From Acanthosoma haemorrhoidale (taxonomy: Eukaryota; Arthropoda; Insecta; Hemiptera; Acanthosomatidae): a stretch of DNA of 64,000 bases. The stretch lies in the NCBI GenBank assembly GCA_930367205.1, contig CAKNEZ010000023.1, positions 124,001 to 188,000 of the forward strand, given 5' to 3'. Positions 29,685 to 41,600 of the stretch are shown here, one piece after another (positions within the stretch are counted from its first letter, which is position 1; every line of letters begins with the position of its first letter). The position numbers and the translations under genes are program-made. Under the pieces are notes generated by a model. That model did not search any database. It saw nothing but the letters and a program-made list of their open reading frames with translations, and had not been told where the DNA came from.

Positions 29685-29890
29685 CACGGATCAACTGGAG
29701 CAATCTGGTCCCTGGATCCACCGGAGCAAACCAGCCCCTGGAACCACTGCTGCAGGCCGGTCCACGAGTCCACCGGAGAGGCTCCTAGTCCCTGGATCCA
29801 CTTCTGGCTGGTCCACGGATCCACTTCAGGCTGGTACACGGATCCACTGGAGGCGACTGGTCCCTGGATCCACTGTAGCAGGCTCCGGGG
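29685..29890. repeat. Degenerate minisatellite in the E3 leader
   Basis: Seven or eight units of about 22-30 bases share the core GGTCCMYGGATCCACY (for example GGTCCCTGGATCCAC, GGTCCACGGATCCAC, GGTACACGGATCCAC). It contains several GGATCC sites and lies between the ORF start and the 5' boundary. It is not seen in the other copies. Confidence 0.75.
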
Positions 29891-30024
29891 TAGCTTCTCT
29901 CGGCCGGCTTGTATGGCTAAAGTGCTGCCGCCTAGCCGCTGGCACTGGAACCCGGTGCAGACTTATGCACCCCCGGTAAAACAACCCCAAACTGCCGGAT
30001 AGCTAGGGTAGTCAAAAAAATAGG

Positions 30025-30835
30025 CTGATAAAAACAGATTTAAAGCTTTTTTTTGATCTAAGCCAATAGGCCGAAGCGATAACATTAAACGCAAATGAAG
30101 GATAAACTAATTAATCAAAAGGCTGGCGGAAATCCGGGAGAAAAAGGTGTTAAAAGAATAATTTTTGGGGCCGAGGAAATGAGTTTGCGAGAGGAGAGGA
30201 GAGAAGAAGAGACTCCCACCCTGCTGATAGCGATGAGGCCGGAGTCAAGGAGGACCGTTGGTGGTTTTATAAGGATCGCAGGACGAGAGGATTAAGGATT
30301 CTTAGAAATAGAAGCTAAAATAGAGGCGGAATGAGAGGATACGACGGTGCTCCTACCTATGAGCCGGCGTAGGAACCACCGTCTTGACCAACCCTCTGGA
30401 CGGGAGGGGTGAGGTATGGGCACGTACCTAAAGGAAGGGTTCAGGGTAAGGAGGGTAATAAAAATGGTCCACCCCATCTTGGAAGCAGGTAGACGCGAGA
30501 GTAGAGAGTGACACATGAGCAAGGAGAAGATGTCCATGGGAAGGATTTAGCCTCCTCAGAAGGGCCCAAAATGAAAATTCTAAGAAATGGAAGGGTAGGG
30601 TAAGAAAAAAAAGAAAAAAAAAGCGGAGATAAATTGTATTATAGACGAATTAGCGAGCGGTAATTGAATCGATTCACAACGGATTCAAATATTTGATTTG
30701 AGTCGAATGGTCGAGGAGATGAAATGGTAAGGGGGAGGGGGGTAGGATGGCGGTTGCCGGTAGGCCGGCGTGCCAGCTATTACTACATCAGTTTAATCTT
30801 CTGGACCCCCGATGGGAGTCGTACCAGAGATTAAG
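30025..30835 (-). mobile_element. Remnant between boundary motifs, no coding sequence recognised
   Basis: This stretch is enclosed by CTGATAAAAACAGA (30025-30038) and the E4 boundary (30836). It contains purine-rich plus-strand sequence (GAGGAGAGGAGAGAAGAAG) and CCGGCGT-type tracts but no open frame with family motifs. By position it is another deleted array member. Confidence 0.5.
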
Positions 30836-31044
30836 CTGATAAGAACAGAGATAAAAGCAACTATATTTTGATAAGAACAAAGTGGGGCATTACTAATGCA
30901 TCATCATTGATGCTCTTTACAGTTCACTTATTATGTTACATATCACACTTTTTCAGTTTAGTAACACATATAATAAGTTTCGGGACTCCTAACATGCTAG
31001 GAAATCCCTTACTTTTGTTCAATGTCTTTTGGTTGTTTTCTCTC

Positions 31045-32505
31045 TCACCCTCTTGGACCGGCGATGGCTTTTACCTCTTCCAGCCAGTCCCAGTCAGAGT
31101 CCGGCGACGGCTGCAGGGCAACCTCGTCAACTTCCGGCTGCCCTGAGTCTCCTCCTCCTAGTCCCAGCATCGCCAGGCATTCCGCTACTGGTGATGGCAT
31201 GTGGGTTGCCTCGTCATCGGGCAGCATACTCTTTTCGTCCTCCCGGATTTCTACATCATCTTCTTCTTCCACCGGAGATGTCATTGGTGTTTCTATATCT
31301 TTGATTAGTGGGGCTGTACTTCTTGCCTGTCCGGTTCATACGTCTTGGTTGTTCTGTCAGTGTTTTTTCCACGGGACATACTTGGGCCTGGCTCTTCTCC
31401 CGATCTCAGTGCTCCTCCTTCCCACCATAGACGTCCAGATTGAGACCATTCCTCTAGGTTCCAGTCGCTTCTCCTCCATGGTCCCTTTATATCTCTTCTG
31501 TCTGTTCTTTCGTCCCTTTCATCGTTTCTTATATGACTTGTTTTCTTCTCTAGCCCGGCGTCGATTTCGGGACCGGTGCAGATCTCCAGTTCATTGTCGT
31601 CCTCCAGACCGGCGTCGCTTCCAGGACCGGCGTCGCTCCCAGGACCGGCGTCGTTTCCCAGACCGGCGTAGCCCTGCTCTGTCCCTTTAGTTCTTCGTAT
31701 GCGATGCTCTTTTGTGTGAGTTTCAACTTCCTCTTCCCTCCTGGCACAACCTTGCTTGTTTCTTCCGTCCTTACTCTGCCCAGCTTCCATTCTTGGCCGT
31801 GGTGCTTCTTCTTGGAGGCTTATGACCGTTATGTCATTTATTCCTTCTTCTCTTTCTCGTTCTAATCCTGGTATTGTTGATTCTTGGCTTGTGGGTTCCC
31901 TCTCTTCTTCCACCTCCACACCAGTAGGGTCACTTTCCATCTCTGCTTCTCCCATCTCCGGCCTGCACCATCTCTCCGGTCGCTGCGTCCTACCTGACAG
32001 GTGCTCTGAGTACATACGCCTCGACCACGCGATCGTTTCGCACGTGATGATCCACCTCATCTTCTTTAGATAGGATCGCGTGGTGAGGTGTTTAAGAGTT
32101 GTGTCGTTTGGGGGGTCCCAAGTCCCAAGAGCCCCTACAACTATTGCCGCTACTGAGACTGTTCCGTATGTTCTCAGCTCGTCTCTGTATACTTCTCCTC
32201 TTTTCCAGTCCTTGCTACCTGAAAAGTTGCTGTCCTGTTTTCAAAGGTGACCGTGGCATCAATGATAAAGGCACGGTCACCTTTCGCTATTACCAAGTCC
32301 GGTCTCATCCTGGTCTCATCCACCCTCTGGTTTTTTCCAATAATAGCAAATCCTCTGTCTCTTGCTGTCGACTCTACTCTGTTCACTATTGCGTCATGTC
32401 TCTTCTGGTGCAGAACAGTGTGGGTGTTGCACTGACCTACCAAATGGGCCACACTCTCGTTCTCAAACCCACACCGTCTGCACCTTTTGTCCGCTCTTCC
32501 TTGTG
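31045..32505 (-). pseudogene. E4 ORF, C-terminal part: CCHC finger, restriction-like endonuclease, acidic repeat tail
   Basis: Continuing from 41601, the frame reads CRRCGFENESVAHLVGQC (CCHC), HDAIVNRVE, then RPDLVIAKGDRAFIIDATV, the PD-x(n)-D endonuclease core of R2-type elements. Downstream comes TCETIAWSRRMYSEHLSGRT, then a tail with tandem DAGPGS and DAGLED hexapeptides (31560-31680 at DNA level), an acidic stretch and MPSP...PSPDSDWDWLEEV, ending at 31045. One or more frame changes separate these blocks. The endonuclease would nick the target for primed reverse transcription. Confidence 0.85.
31555..31682 (-). repeat. 18-bp minisatellite encoding DAG-x3 hexapeptides (E4)
   Basis: On the plus strand ACCGGCGTCGYYYCCMRG recurs about every 18 bases. 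In element sense it encodes D-A-G plus three variable residues. A homologous run lies in E5 at 51295-51440. Confidence 0.8.
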
Positions 32506-32510
32506 TCTTC

Positions 32511-32659
32511 TGTCAGAATGAAAGACATGGGTTGATTGAATATAAGTAATAATTTATCAACCATAAAATCAAGTACATTTAGGTCACAAGTTATATAGGT
32601 TACCTTAATATTGTCAGCCGGCTTTGTTCATTTAATAGAGATAACAAAACCATATGACA
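32511..32659 (-). repeat. 3' LTR of G2
   Basis: 149 bp, TGTCA...TGACA ends; followed on the inner side by a purine tract on the minus strand (AAAATGGAGA), the expected polypurine tract. Confidence 0.9.
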
Positions 32660-32685
32660 TCTCCATTTTTTTTTGTTTTTTTTTT

Positions 32686-34319
32686 TTATTGTGATACATA
32701 GTTTTCTTTTAGATATGCTGGCTGACGACTGATTCGTCCACTACGAGTTACATATGTGTCATTGTCATTATTGATATCTTCGCTCAGGCTTTGGTTCATT
32801 AATTGCTGATCTGCTGTATTATTAACCTTACCATTATTATTTGAATTTTCCAAAATTTGTGGTTTAATATTTTCATCAAGTTTATATTCGTTACTTTCTA
32901 TTTCGAATGGTAGGCTAGTATCATTTCTTAAGTGTATTCTATTACGTGTCAATAAGGAGCCTCCCTCTCTCCTAATTTGATAAGCCCTATTGTTTATGTT
33001 TCTATCTATTATTACAGCGCGATCCCACATTCCTTGTTTGTTTCTAACTCTAACATTTTCTCCTTCTTCGTATTTTTTCAAATCTTTGGCTCGTTGATCA
33101 TGAAAAATTTTTTGTTTCCTTTGTCTTTGTAACAATTCACCTTTTATATATGGATTTTCTTCACTTTTAAACTTTGGTATATCATATAGAACACCATTCA
33201 CATTTTTACCTTGCATTATCACATTTGGAGAAGGTATTGTATTAGATATTGGTGTGTTGTTTAATTCTAGTATTGCTAAGTACACATCTTTTTTATCAAA
33301 ATGAGCTTTTCTAATTACATATTTCACAGTTTGTATGTGCCGCTCCACCATTCCGTTACTTTGTGGATATGTTGGACTCGACGTAACATGCTTAAATTTC
33401 CATTCTCTTGTCAACGTTTTAAATAGAAAACTCGAAAATTGTGGGCCATTATCTGATCTGAATTCTTCTGGTATACCCCAGTGTACAAAACAGGAATTTA
33501 ATGCTTTTATAACTGTTACACTAGTTTCATCCTTCAATGGTAAAACATCTACATATTTAGAAAAATAATCCACAACTAACATGTTTGGTTTTCTATCAAT
33601 GTAAAAAATATCAGCTCCTACTGTTGCCCATGTTTTATCTGGTATTAATGTTGGTATTAGACTTTCTTTCTGTTTTACAGTTGTTTATTTTGTTTTCTAT
33701 ATCTTTATTAATATTGGGCCAAAATACTATTTCTCTCGCTCTAGCTTTTGTTTTTTCAATGCCTAAATGATTATAATGTAACTTACTCAAAACTTCTTCT
33801 CTTAATTCGTTTGGTACTATTACACAATTATTTTTTAACAGTAAGTCATCATATTCATAAATGTCGGCATGGTAAGTATGATAATATTTAACTATATTTG
33901 GCACATCTTTTATTTATTTTGGCCAACCTTTTTTTATTGTATTTTTCAATGTCTGCAATTCTATGTCATTTTTGTTGCTTCTATATATTTTTGTTTCTTT
34001 TGATTACTCATCTCGCTTGCTAACGTAAGTTCTAATATATACATTCTAGAATCTCCATCCTCTTTAGTTTCTTTTAAATGAGCTCTCGATAGTAAATCTG
34101 CTATTATTAAATTTTTACCACTTGTATAAGTTACTTTAATATCATATGGTTGTAACCGCATTCGCATTTTTTGTAGTCTCATTGGTATATCAGTTATCTT
34201 TAGTCTTAAAATAGGGATCAGCGGTTTATGATCTGATTCTACTCCAAAAGGTTTACCGATTACATACTGTCTGAAACGCTCACATCCAAACACTATGGCA
34301 TATAATTCTTTCTCTATTT
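32686..34319 (-). pseudogene. G2 pol, 3' part: RNase H end and integrase
   Basis: After the G3 insertion the frame resumes at 34319 with QIEKELYAIVFGCERF and YTSGKNLIIADLLSRA (end of RNase H). 33904-33635 has the HHCC zone (LHYNHLGIEKTKA, FWPNINKDI). 33582-32686 has the integrase core (VVDYFSKYVDVLPL, FRSDNGPQFSSF, SNGMVERHIQTVK) and a C-terminal SH3-like part. Two frame changes are visible (near 33950 and 33640). The rve residues D and E are kept. Confidence 0.88.
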
Positions 34320-34324
34320 GAGCC

Positions 34325-34535
34325 AGTTGTAACAAGGGCTGAATAATGAGACACATTTTTATATGTAATTGAATAACGCGACACAATTTATTTACACAAT
34401 GAGACATAGATATTACAAACAGAATGTATACACCCAAACAAACTGAAACCTTCTGAACACATGCCAGGTTTCGTAACACACTGTTATTTATATCAGCTAA
34501 CCAAACTTATAGTTATTTATAACTGCTTCACTATA
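34325..34535 (-). repeat. 3' LTR of G3
   Basis: 211 bp; pairs with 38926-39136. First base differs between copies (A here, T there). Confidence 0.9.
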
Positions 34536-34546
34536 ATCTCCCCCAC

Positions 34547-37500
34547 TTATTTAATGACAGGTCCACAACACAAGTTGGAGACATAGTCCTCGAGATACTT
34601 CGGCTTTTTCCGGCTCCTGGTAGGGCTAGGCGATGGAGGGCCAGACGGACCAGGCTGAACAGGTGGCCTTGGATAGCATGGATTAGGCAAGTCGCGCTGT
34701 GTACCTGGACTACTTACATGTGGTGAAGGAGGTGTTGGTGGCGATTGGTGGTCTAGTGGCAAGCTTGTAGTTTCAGTTTTGGATGGCACCCCCATTCTGT
34801 GCTGTGGAACCAAAGGAGTTAAGGAGACTTCTTTCTTCGGAACCAAGGTGACGACCAGTTGATTAATATGGCGTTTCAGGGTGCGACCTGTGTCCAACTC
34901 GACAATATAATGGTACTGGCCGAGTTTTCTCCTGATGGTGCCAAACTGCCAAACGTCTTGGTTTTCTAAGCGAATCTTCACCTGCACTCTCTCCCCCACT
35001 TGAAGATTACGAACCCGCAATGCAGTAGGCACAGTTGGAGCCAGAGGTTTGCTGTTTGGTATCAGAGCATCAAGACGAGTACGGATCCTTCTCTTTAGGT
35101 ACAGTTCCGAAGGAGATAGACCTGAGGCTAAGGGTGTTGCCCTGTAGCGGAACATTATGTTCCGCAGCTTAGAACACAGTGGAGCAGGATCATCAGCAGC
35201 AGCCTTGAGCCTTCTTTTCAATGTCTGGATGCTGCGTTCTGCTAGACCATTCGTGGCTGGATGATTTGGCGCGCTAAACTTTTGAAATATCCCCCGCTCT
35301 TTGCAATACAGCTGGAACTCTTCACTTTTGAAGATGGCGGCGTTGTCTGAAACCATCACCGAGGGGTAACCATGTACCGAAAATATGCCTTCAAGCAGAG
35401 TTGTTGTTGAAAACGAGGACGGAGCATCGCGGATCATGCGAACTTCTGCCCACTTCGACTTTGCGTCCACACACATCAAAAAGAAATGGCCATCGCAAGG
35501 CCCCGCATAGTCAATGTGCACTCTCTCCCAATTCTCATCAGGCTGATCCCAGTGATGAATTGGCGCTTTCTGCGGACTGTGACGGACTTTGGCACAGGAT
35601 TCACAGCTCTTTACAAGACGTTCTATGTCCTTGTCCAATCCTTCCCAGTAAACGTATCTCCTGGCGAGTTTCTTCATCTTAGTTATTCCCAAATGCGATG
35701 CATGAAGCTCTTGGAGAATTGGCACTTGGAGAGACTTTGGGATTACTGCTCGATCGGAACGGAATAACATGTTCCCAGAGACAGTGTACGAGCTATCCTT
35801 GCGGCTGTTCTTAACCTCCTGCAGTAATGCTTGCAACTTTGGGTCTTTTCCTGTTTCCTTGGCTACTGTGTCTGCAGTGATAGCCATACTGGAGATCTGG
35901 AGCAGTGTTTCAGCATACAGAACGTTGACTTCCTGATCAATCGACATTGCTTGTGACTCACTAGCTGTAGAGACTGGTGCCCGGGACAGACAATCGACAT
36001 TCTCGTTCTCTTTCCCCTTTCTTGTATCGAACGGTGTAGTCGAGTCCACTGAGAAAAGAGGCATACCTCAGTAAACGCGAAGAGGTCATCTGCGGCAGTG
36101 TCCGGTCTGGATGAAAAATCCTCGAAAGCGGCTCATTGTCTGTGACGAGAACGAAACGTTTGCCGAGTAGATAGTTAAAGAAGTGTGTTGCGGCATATAC
36201 GATAGCCAGGGCTTCTCTGTCGAGCTGGCTGTAGTTTGACTCAGCCTGCGTCAGAGCTCGTGAGGCGTAGGCGATTGGACGCTCGTGACCATCAATTTCA
36301 TGACTAAGTACTGCGGCTATCCCGGTTGGCGAGGCATCAGTTGTGAGAATAACCTGTTTTGAAGGGTCAAACGGAATGAGCACTTTGTCTGAGCACAACT
36401 CTGTCTTGAGATTCCGGAAGGAGGCCTCAGCAGCTGTAGACCAAAAGAATCGTTCACCCTTCCTGAGTAAGCAGCGTAGTGGGTAGGACTTCGAAGAGAA
36501 ATCTGGAATGAATTTGGAATAATAAGTGATTAAACCAAGGAATCTCCTCAATTCATCCACATTCTTTGGTTGCAGCATCCGAGAAACTGCTTGAACCTTA
36601 GCTGGGCACTTCTGAATTTGATTGTGTGACACTACATGACCGAGGTAATTTATGCTTTCCTTGAAGAATGAGCATTTAGCACGATTGAGATGGAGATCAT
36701 ATTCTTTGAGTGTTTCCAAACATGCGATGAGAGTTCTGGAGCATTCTTCGAGATCTGAGCCATGACAGATGATGTCATCAAAGTATGCCTCGACCTTTGG
36801 TAGGCCGTTCAGCAATTGACCTAGGATCTGGTAGAATTCTGCTGGAGCGGTCTTAATTCCGAAACTGAGGCGATTCATTTTGAACGTACCCTTATGCGTT
36901 GAAATCGTTTGTATCTTGCTCCCTTCTTCATCGACCCGCAAATGCAAATATGCCTTGTGTAAGTCCAATTTACAAAAATACTTAGAATCTCTGAGACTAT
37001 GTAGAACCTCATCTATTCTGCGGATAGGGTGATTTCAGGCAACGAGTCTGGAGTTTACCCCACACTTATAATCCACACACAGCCTTACACCACCATCAGG
37101 CTTAGCTATAACAACGAGTGGCGATCCCCAATCGCTTGATGCAACGGGACTAATGACTCCTTGAGACTCTAGCGTGGCTAACTCTCTCTCAACTCGCTCT
37201 CGCATTGCAAACGGAACATCCCGTTCACGGACGAAAACTGGTTTCACCCCTTCTCTAAGTTGAAGCTTAACTTCAACGTTTGGAACACACCCGATCCTTT
37301 CTTCGAAAATGTCTTCGTATTTCCTGAAGATGTCTTCGATCGGAGTGACTGCGTTGACATCAACTGGACGGAGAGCTGAGTTTTTGTGGCTATCAATCTC
37401 ATTGAGGCTGATCCCGAGACTACAAATCCACATGCGTCCAAGTAAAGCGTCATGTCCTGCTGGGACTATGAATAAATCGGCTTCCATCGAATTCCCTTTG

Positions 37501-38789
37501 TATGCGACTGAGACGTTAACTTTACCCTTAGGCTTGATGAGGTGATCTGAGTAAGAGCGGAAAGTGACTGGAGTCGGTTGCAGCGGTACGTTGAGTTCAA
37601 GTTTCTTGAAAGCAGTTTCTGAGATCAAGGAGAAACGTGCACCTGAATCTACTTCAAACGATTGCGGTTTGTTGTTGAGAGTGACTGTGACGATGTATTT
37701 ATCGGTGTCTGGCCCAACCTCATACAGATCCTCGACGGTTTCAATCCGAACGATGCCATATTCGTTGTTGGGGTGATGATCCTCTTCCTCTTGAAGGTAT
37801 TCAGTTGACAGCTTCTTGGTCTTCGATTTCCGGAGCAGGGTGGTGATACAAACTTTCGTGACATGCCCGATTTTTCCACAAGAGTGGCACTTCATGGATT
37901 TACGCTCTGTTCTGCAATCACGCGATTTATGGTTTGAGCGACCACAGTTGAGACAAAGGCCATCGAGACCTAATGCTCGATAATCCACACGGCTTCTGGT
38001 GCTGCGGGACTGAGAACGATGACGCGGATGAGAGCTGGACTGATGACGATTGTCTTGAGACCCAGAACGCTGGCGGCTGGGACGATTTCTTTCTTGACGA
38101 CGATCAATCTTGTTTGCGTCTGTAACTTGATCCGGCGGCTTCTCAGGTAGCTTATTTAATTGACCCGACTCAAATCGAGATGCTTCCAGTGCTGTGGCCT
38201 TCGTTACGAATCCATCGAAATCCTTGAGGGTTGTGTCTTGAAGGATCTGTTCGCGTATCCAATTGTCCTTCAGGCCTCTGATGAACTGAGCACGGAGGAA
38301 TATTTGAGCTATTGAGAACCTCTTTTTACAGGTGGCACTGGGACAGGTTGTGTAAAAATCACAGTCTTTCAACTTTCCCTTCAGAGATGCGATGAAATCC
38401 GAAATTGATTGATGTGGCTGCTGAGTGATGCTGAGGAAGTAGTGCTGTGAGACGACAGTTGAGACTAATGGAGACAGCATTTTTTCGAAATGGCACTTCA
38501 AGGTTATGAAATCGATTTCCTTGATAGGATCATCTGGTCCCAGAAAAGCGGCTAAGTTGTTATAATGTTCTTTTCCTATTGATGAACGCAAAAGTTGAAC
38601 CTTTTTTGTATCATCAGTGACGTTTTTGAGATCACAATAATTGTCAAAACGCTCCATGTATGACGAAAACTGTTCAGTTTTGGGGTCATAGTTTTCAAAT
38701 GGTGTCAGTGGTAATGCTGGTGTGGTTTTTTGACTTCCCAGAGCAGATGACAAGACTAACATCAACTTCTCGAATTGTTCTGAATTCAT
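34547..38789 (-). pseudogene. G3 gag-pol polyprotein with one nonsense codon and one frameshift
   Basis: 38789-37035 encodes Gag (MNSEQFEKLMLVLSSALG), two CCHC knuckles (CLNCGRSNHKSRDC, CHSCGKIGHVTKVC), protease (FEVDSGARFSLI) and the start of RT. A TGA at 37035 replaces one codon after NSRLVA. The same frame continues with LDLHKAYLHL, AYFDDIICHG and RNase H (LTTDASPTGIAAVL) to 35961. A one-base shift near 36010 leads to 36064-34547: NVDCLSRAPV, the integrase HHCC zone (HASHLG, CESCAKV), core (VHIDYAGP, MVSDNAAIF, NGLAERSIQ) and a Pro-rich tail. Both lesions are single changes. Confidence 0.93.
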
Positions 38790-38925
38790 TGTGACTTGAA
38801 TTGCTTGTTTAAATCAGGTATATAACGGTTAGTAAAAAATAAATAAAATACCTTTTAGCGGTTATAGTATTGTTAGCGGCACTCAATTTTCCCAATGTTT
38901 TGTACTTTTATCCTCGTCGCCAACC

Positions 38926-39136
38926 TGTTGTAACAAGGGCTGAATAATGAGACACATTTTTATATGTAATTGAATAACGCGACACAATTTATTTACACAA
39001 TGAGACATAGATATTACAAACAGAATGTATAGACTCAAACAAACTGAAACCTTCTGAACACATGCCAAGTTTCGTAACACACTGTTATTTATATCAGCTA
39101 ACCAAACTTATAGTTATTTATAACTGCTTCACTATA
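38926..39136 (-). repeat. 5' LTR of G3
   Basis: 211 bp; promoter-side LTR for the minus-strand element, followed by the primer site and Gag ATG at 38789. Confidence 0.9.
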
Positions 39137-39854
39137 GAGCCCACGATTGTGATGCATATGCTACTGGCAAATCATTTTGTAACAGAACTGCCCCTACTCC
39201 GGTACTACTAGCGTCTTCACTAATTTTGCACTCCTTATTTACATCGTATAATTGTAGAATAGGAGTTTTGCTTAAACATGTTTTTATCTTTTTAAAACAA
39301 TTTTCATGTTCACTTGTCCAGTTGAAAATTGTACCTTTTTTAATTAGATTACGCAATGGTTCCGTTAACTGAGCTGAGTTTTCTACAAATTTACCCACGT
39401 AGGTTATCAATCCTAATAATCGTTCTACTGCTTTAACATCTTTTGGTCTTTCCATTTCACTAAATGCTTTGACTTTGTCATCATCAATTTCTATCCCTTT
39501 GCTACTGAAGTAATGACCTAAAAATTTAATTCTTTCTTCTTTAAACTTACATTTGTTTTTATTAAATTTAATCCCATTCTCATAAGCTCTTTTCATTACT
39601 AATTCTTTTTCATTTTCTGCCCATATCATTATATCATCGATATACACAGCTACGTTTTTTATACCTTCGAAAATCTCTGAATAAGTTTTATGGAACACTT
39701 CTGGTGCAATACTAACCCCGAAAGGCATTCTTAAAAATCTAAATGGACCATATGGCGTTTGAAAAGCCGTCATTAACGAACTCCTATGTGTAAATTCTAA
39801 ATGCCAAAACCCATTTGATGCGTCTAGAACTGCAAACATTTTTGCCCCCGCCAT
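39132..39854 (-). pseudogene. G2 reverse transcriptase part
   Basis: 240 residues: FAVLDASNGFWHLEF, YGPFRFLRMPFGVSIAPEVF, VAVYIDDIMIWAE (active site YIDD), FLGHYFSSKG, LLGLITYVGKF and the start of RNase H (SEDASSTGVGAVL, where the usual TDAS is altered). It ends where G3 entered. A gap between 40067 and 39854 carries the RT N-terminus in another frame (LCLDPQHLN-like). Confidence 0.88.
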
Positions 39855-40066
39855 TTTACTAGATATTTCCTCAAATGTAGGTAAAGGGCAATGTTCTCTT
39901 TGAACACATGAAGTGTTAAGATGCTGTGGGTCTAAACAAATACGTAATGATTTATCAGGTTTACTGTGATTACGATTGGGTTCATAAATTCAGTAGGTTC
40001 GTTAACCTCTGTAACAATTTTATTGTCTTTAATTCTGTATAATGTTTCTTTGATTCTAATGTTTTT

Positions 40067-41500
40067 TTATATTCTACGACATGGTTCAATTTTTCTTTCA
40101 TATCCTTCTTTTAATTTGAAATCATATATTTTTGAGATTTTTCCTATACCTTTGAATAGTTGTTTATATCTGCTAAGCAATTTCGTAAGACCATTATTTG
40201 TATTCATATTTATATTTTCAACTCTGGTAATTAATTTCAGTTTTTTAATTGTATCTAATCCCAAAACAGAGCTTGAGCTATTACAGTTTACTAAATAAAA
40301 TTTTATTGGTTCTATTTTACCCTTGATTACACGATCTAATATAATAGTTCCTATAACCGGTATTTCAGAACCACTGCAATTTGCCAATTTGTTATCAGTT
40401 TTATTTATTTTCTCTTTAATTTTCAAATTTTCATAGTCGCTTTTTTTTAAAACATTGCATTCCGCCCCTGTATCGAGCTGGACTGAAAGTGAAGTTTTGC
40501 TTTCCAATATATTTATAGATAATTCCCAACCCTTTTGAACATTATTTATTTTTAGAATTCTCCCTAAAGTGTACATTTCAGCATCCTCTCCCTCAATCAT
40601 ATTTACATTATTTATATTTCGAGTTATTCTACGCATTTTTGCAAAATGATTTATCCTATTACATTTAATACAAATTTTACCGTAGGCTGGGCAATTTCTA
40701 TACCCATGGACGTTGCCGCATTTATTGCACCTCAATCGCTGCTGGCTTCCATATTGCTGCTCTTGTTGCAGTGATGTCTTGCTGCTATCGCTGGTACTTG
40801 GTTTCGACGTCCACGGCTGCGTACTCACTCTCAGATTACTCGTCGCTGCTTTGGTTCTGCTCCTTTGCTGTACTATATTTATTTCCTCTTCTTCTGTACC
40901 TCGCAACTTCTCTATTCTTTGTTTTGCTAAATTCGCCACTTCGCATAAATTAGTACATTTATCTAGTGTTAGATCATCTTCCCGTAACAATCTATCTTTC
41001 ACTTGTTCATCCTGTATACCACTTACAATTTGAACTTTTATAAGGCTATCCTTCAATGTTTCAAATGCACAATCAACACTTAACTTTTTCAAATCTGTAA
41101 TGAAATCATCGAATGACTCACCTTTTCTCTGTTTAAGTTGAAAAAAATTAAATCTTGCCACCGTCTCGTTTTTTTTAGGTATGCAATAATCTTCAAAAGC
41201 TTTAACTACAATTGCGTATTCCTTCTGTTCTTCTGCCGTTAAATTGAAAGTTTTATATTTATCTTGTGCATCTTCTCCTAATACGCTCAACAGTATACCG
41301 ACTTTTACTTCATCTTTTTTGTCTTGTGCTTCGATAGCCGACAAGTAATGATTAAACTTTCTATACCACCTTTTCCATGTTTCTGCTATATTTCCTTCGA
41401 AAATAAATTGTTCTGGGGGTTTCAAATTCACATGTCCTACCGACCATGTCAGAATGAAAGACATGGGTTGATTGAATATAAGTAATAATTTATTAACCAT
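40067..41500 (-). pseudogene. G2 gag-protease
   Basis: 477 codons are open, but the first 19 or so lie in the LTR and primer site; the real start is probably in that region or just downstream. Gag features: PPEQFIFEGNIAETWKRW and an FNFFQLKQRKGESFDDFI motif. A zinc-knuckle pair (CNKCGNVHGYRNCPAYGKIC, CIKCNRINHFAKM) has its last Cys altered. Protease: VQLDTGAECNVL. It ends at KIEPCRRI, after which the RT continues in another frame. Confidence 0.85.
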
Positions 41501-41595
41501 AACATTAAGTACATTTAGGTCACAAGTTATATAGGTTAGCTTAATATTGTCGGCCGGCTTTGTTCATTTAATATAGATAACAAAACCATATGACA
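41447..41595 (-). repeat. 5' LTR of G2
   Basis: 149 bp; pairs with 32511-32659. Confidence 0.9.
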
Positions 41596-41600
41596 TCTTC

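Larger units (their letters stand above)
26419..30024 (-). mobile_element. R2-like retrotransposon E3, non-autonomous (no RT palm, no endonuclease)
   Basis: E3 is bounded by boundary motifs at 26419 and 30025. The leader (29442-30024) has a GGCGGCAGCAC segment shared with other leaders and a minisatellite. The ORF is broken into 29441-28929 (C2H2 fingers: CPVPGCG, CSLCKK, CRQCRKSF...HITFIH), 28892-28569, 28429-27854 (RLYRLNRRKAIRVIL) and 27838-26843. It is the most diverged member of the family in the window. Confidence 0.75.
34325..39136 (-). mobile_element. Ty3/Gypsy element G3 nested in G2
   Basis: LTRs of 211 bp (34325-34535 and 38926-39136) differ at about four sites. The flanks share GAGCC (34320-34324 and 39137-39141). 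Insertion fell in the RNase H domain of G2 (between ASQSW and QIEKE). Primer-site sequence just inside the 5' LTR reads GGTTGGCGACGAGGAT, the same type as the element at the right end of the window. A CT-rich tract after the 3' LTR (ATCTCCCCCAC) is the polypurine tract of the minus strand. Confidence 0.92.
32511..41595 (-). mobile_element. Ty3/Gypsy element G2 inserted in E4, itself carrying G3
   Basis: LTRs of 149 bp (32511-32659 and 41447-41595) start TGTCAGAATG and end ATATGACA, differing at about six sites. The flanks carry the 5-bp duplication TCTTC (32506-32510 and 41596-41600). Without G3 the element is about 4.3 kb. The primer site next to the 5' LTR (41431-41446) reads TGGTCGGTAGGACATG in sense, which looks like a tRNA-Ser site that lost five bases. 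Proteins resemble the Mag-like branch of Gypsy. Confidence 0.92.

Noticed and set aside
29685..29890. CRISPR-like spaced repeats
   Set aside because: Units are degenerate, vary in length and lie in a eukaryotic retrotransposon leader; a minisatellite explains them.
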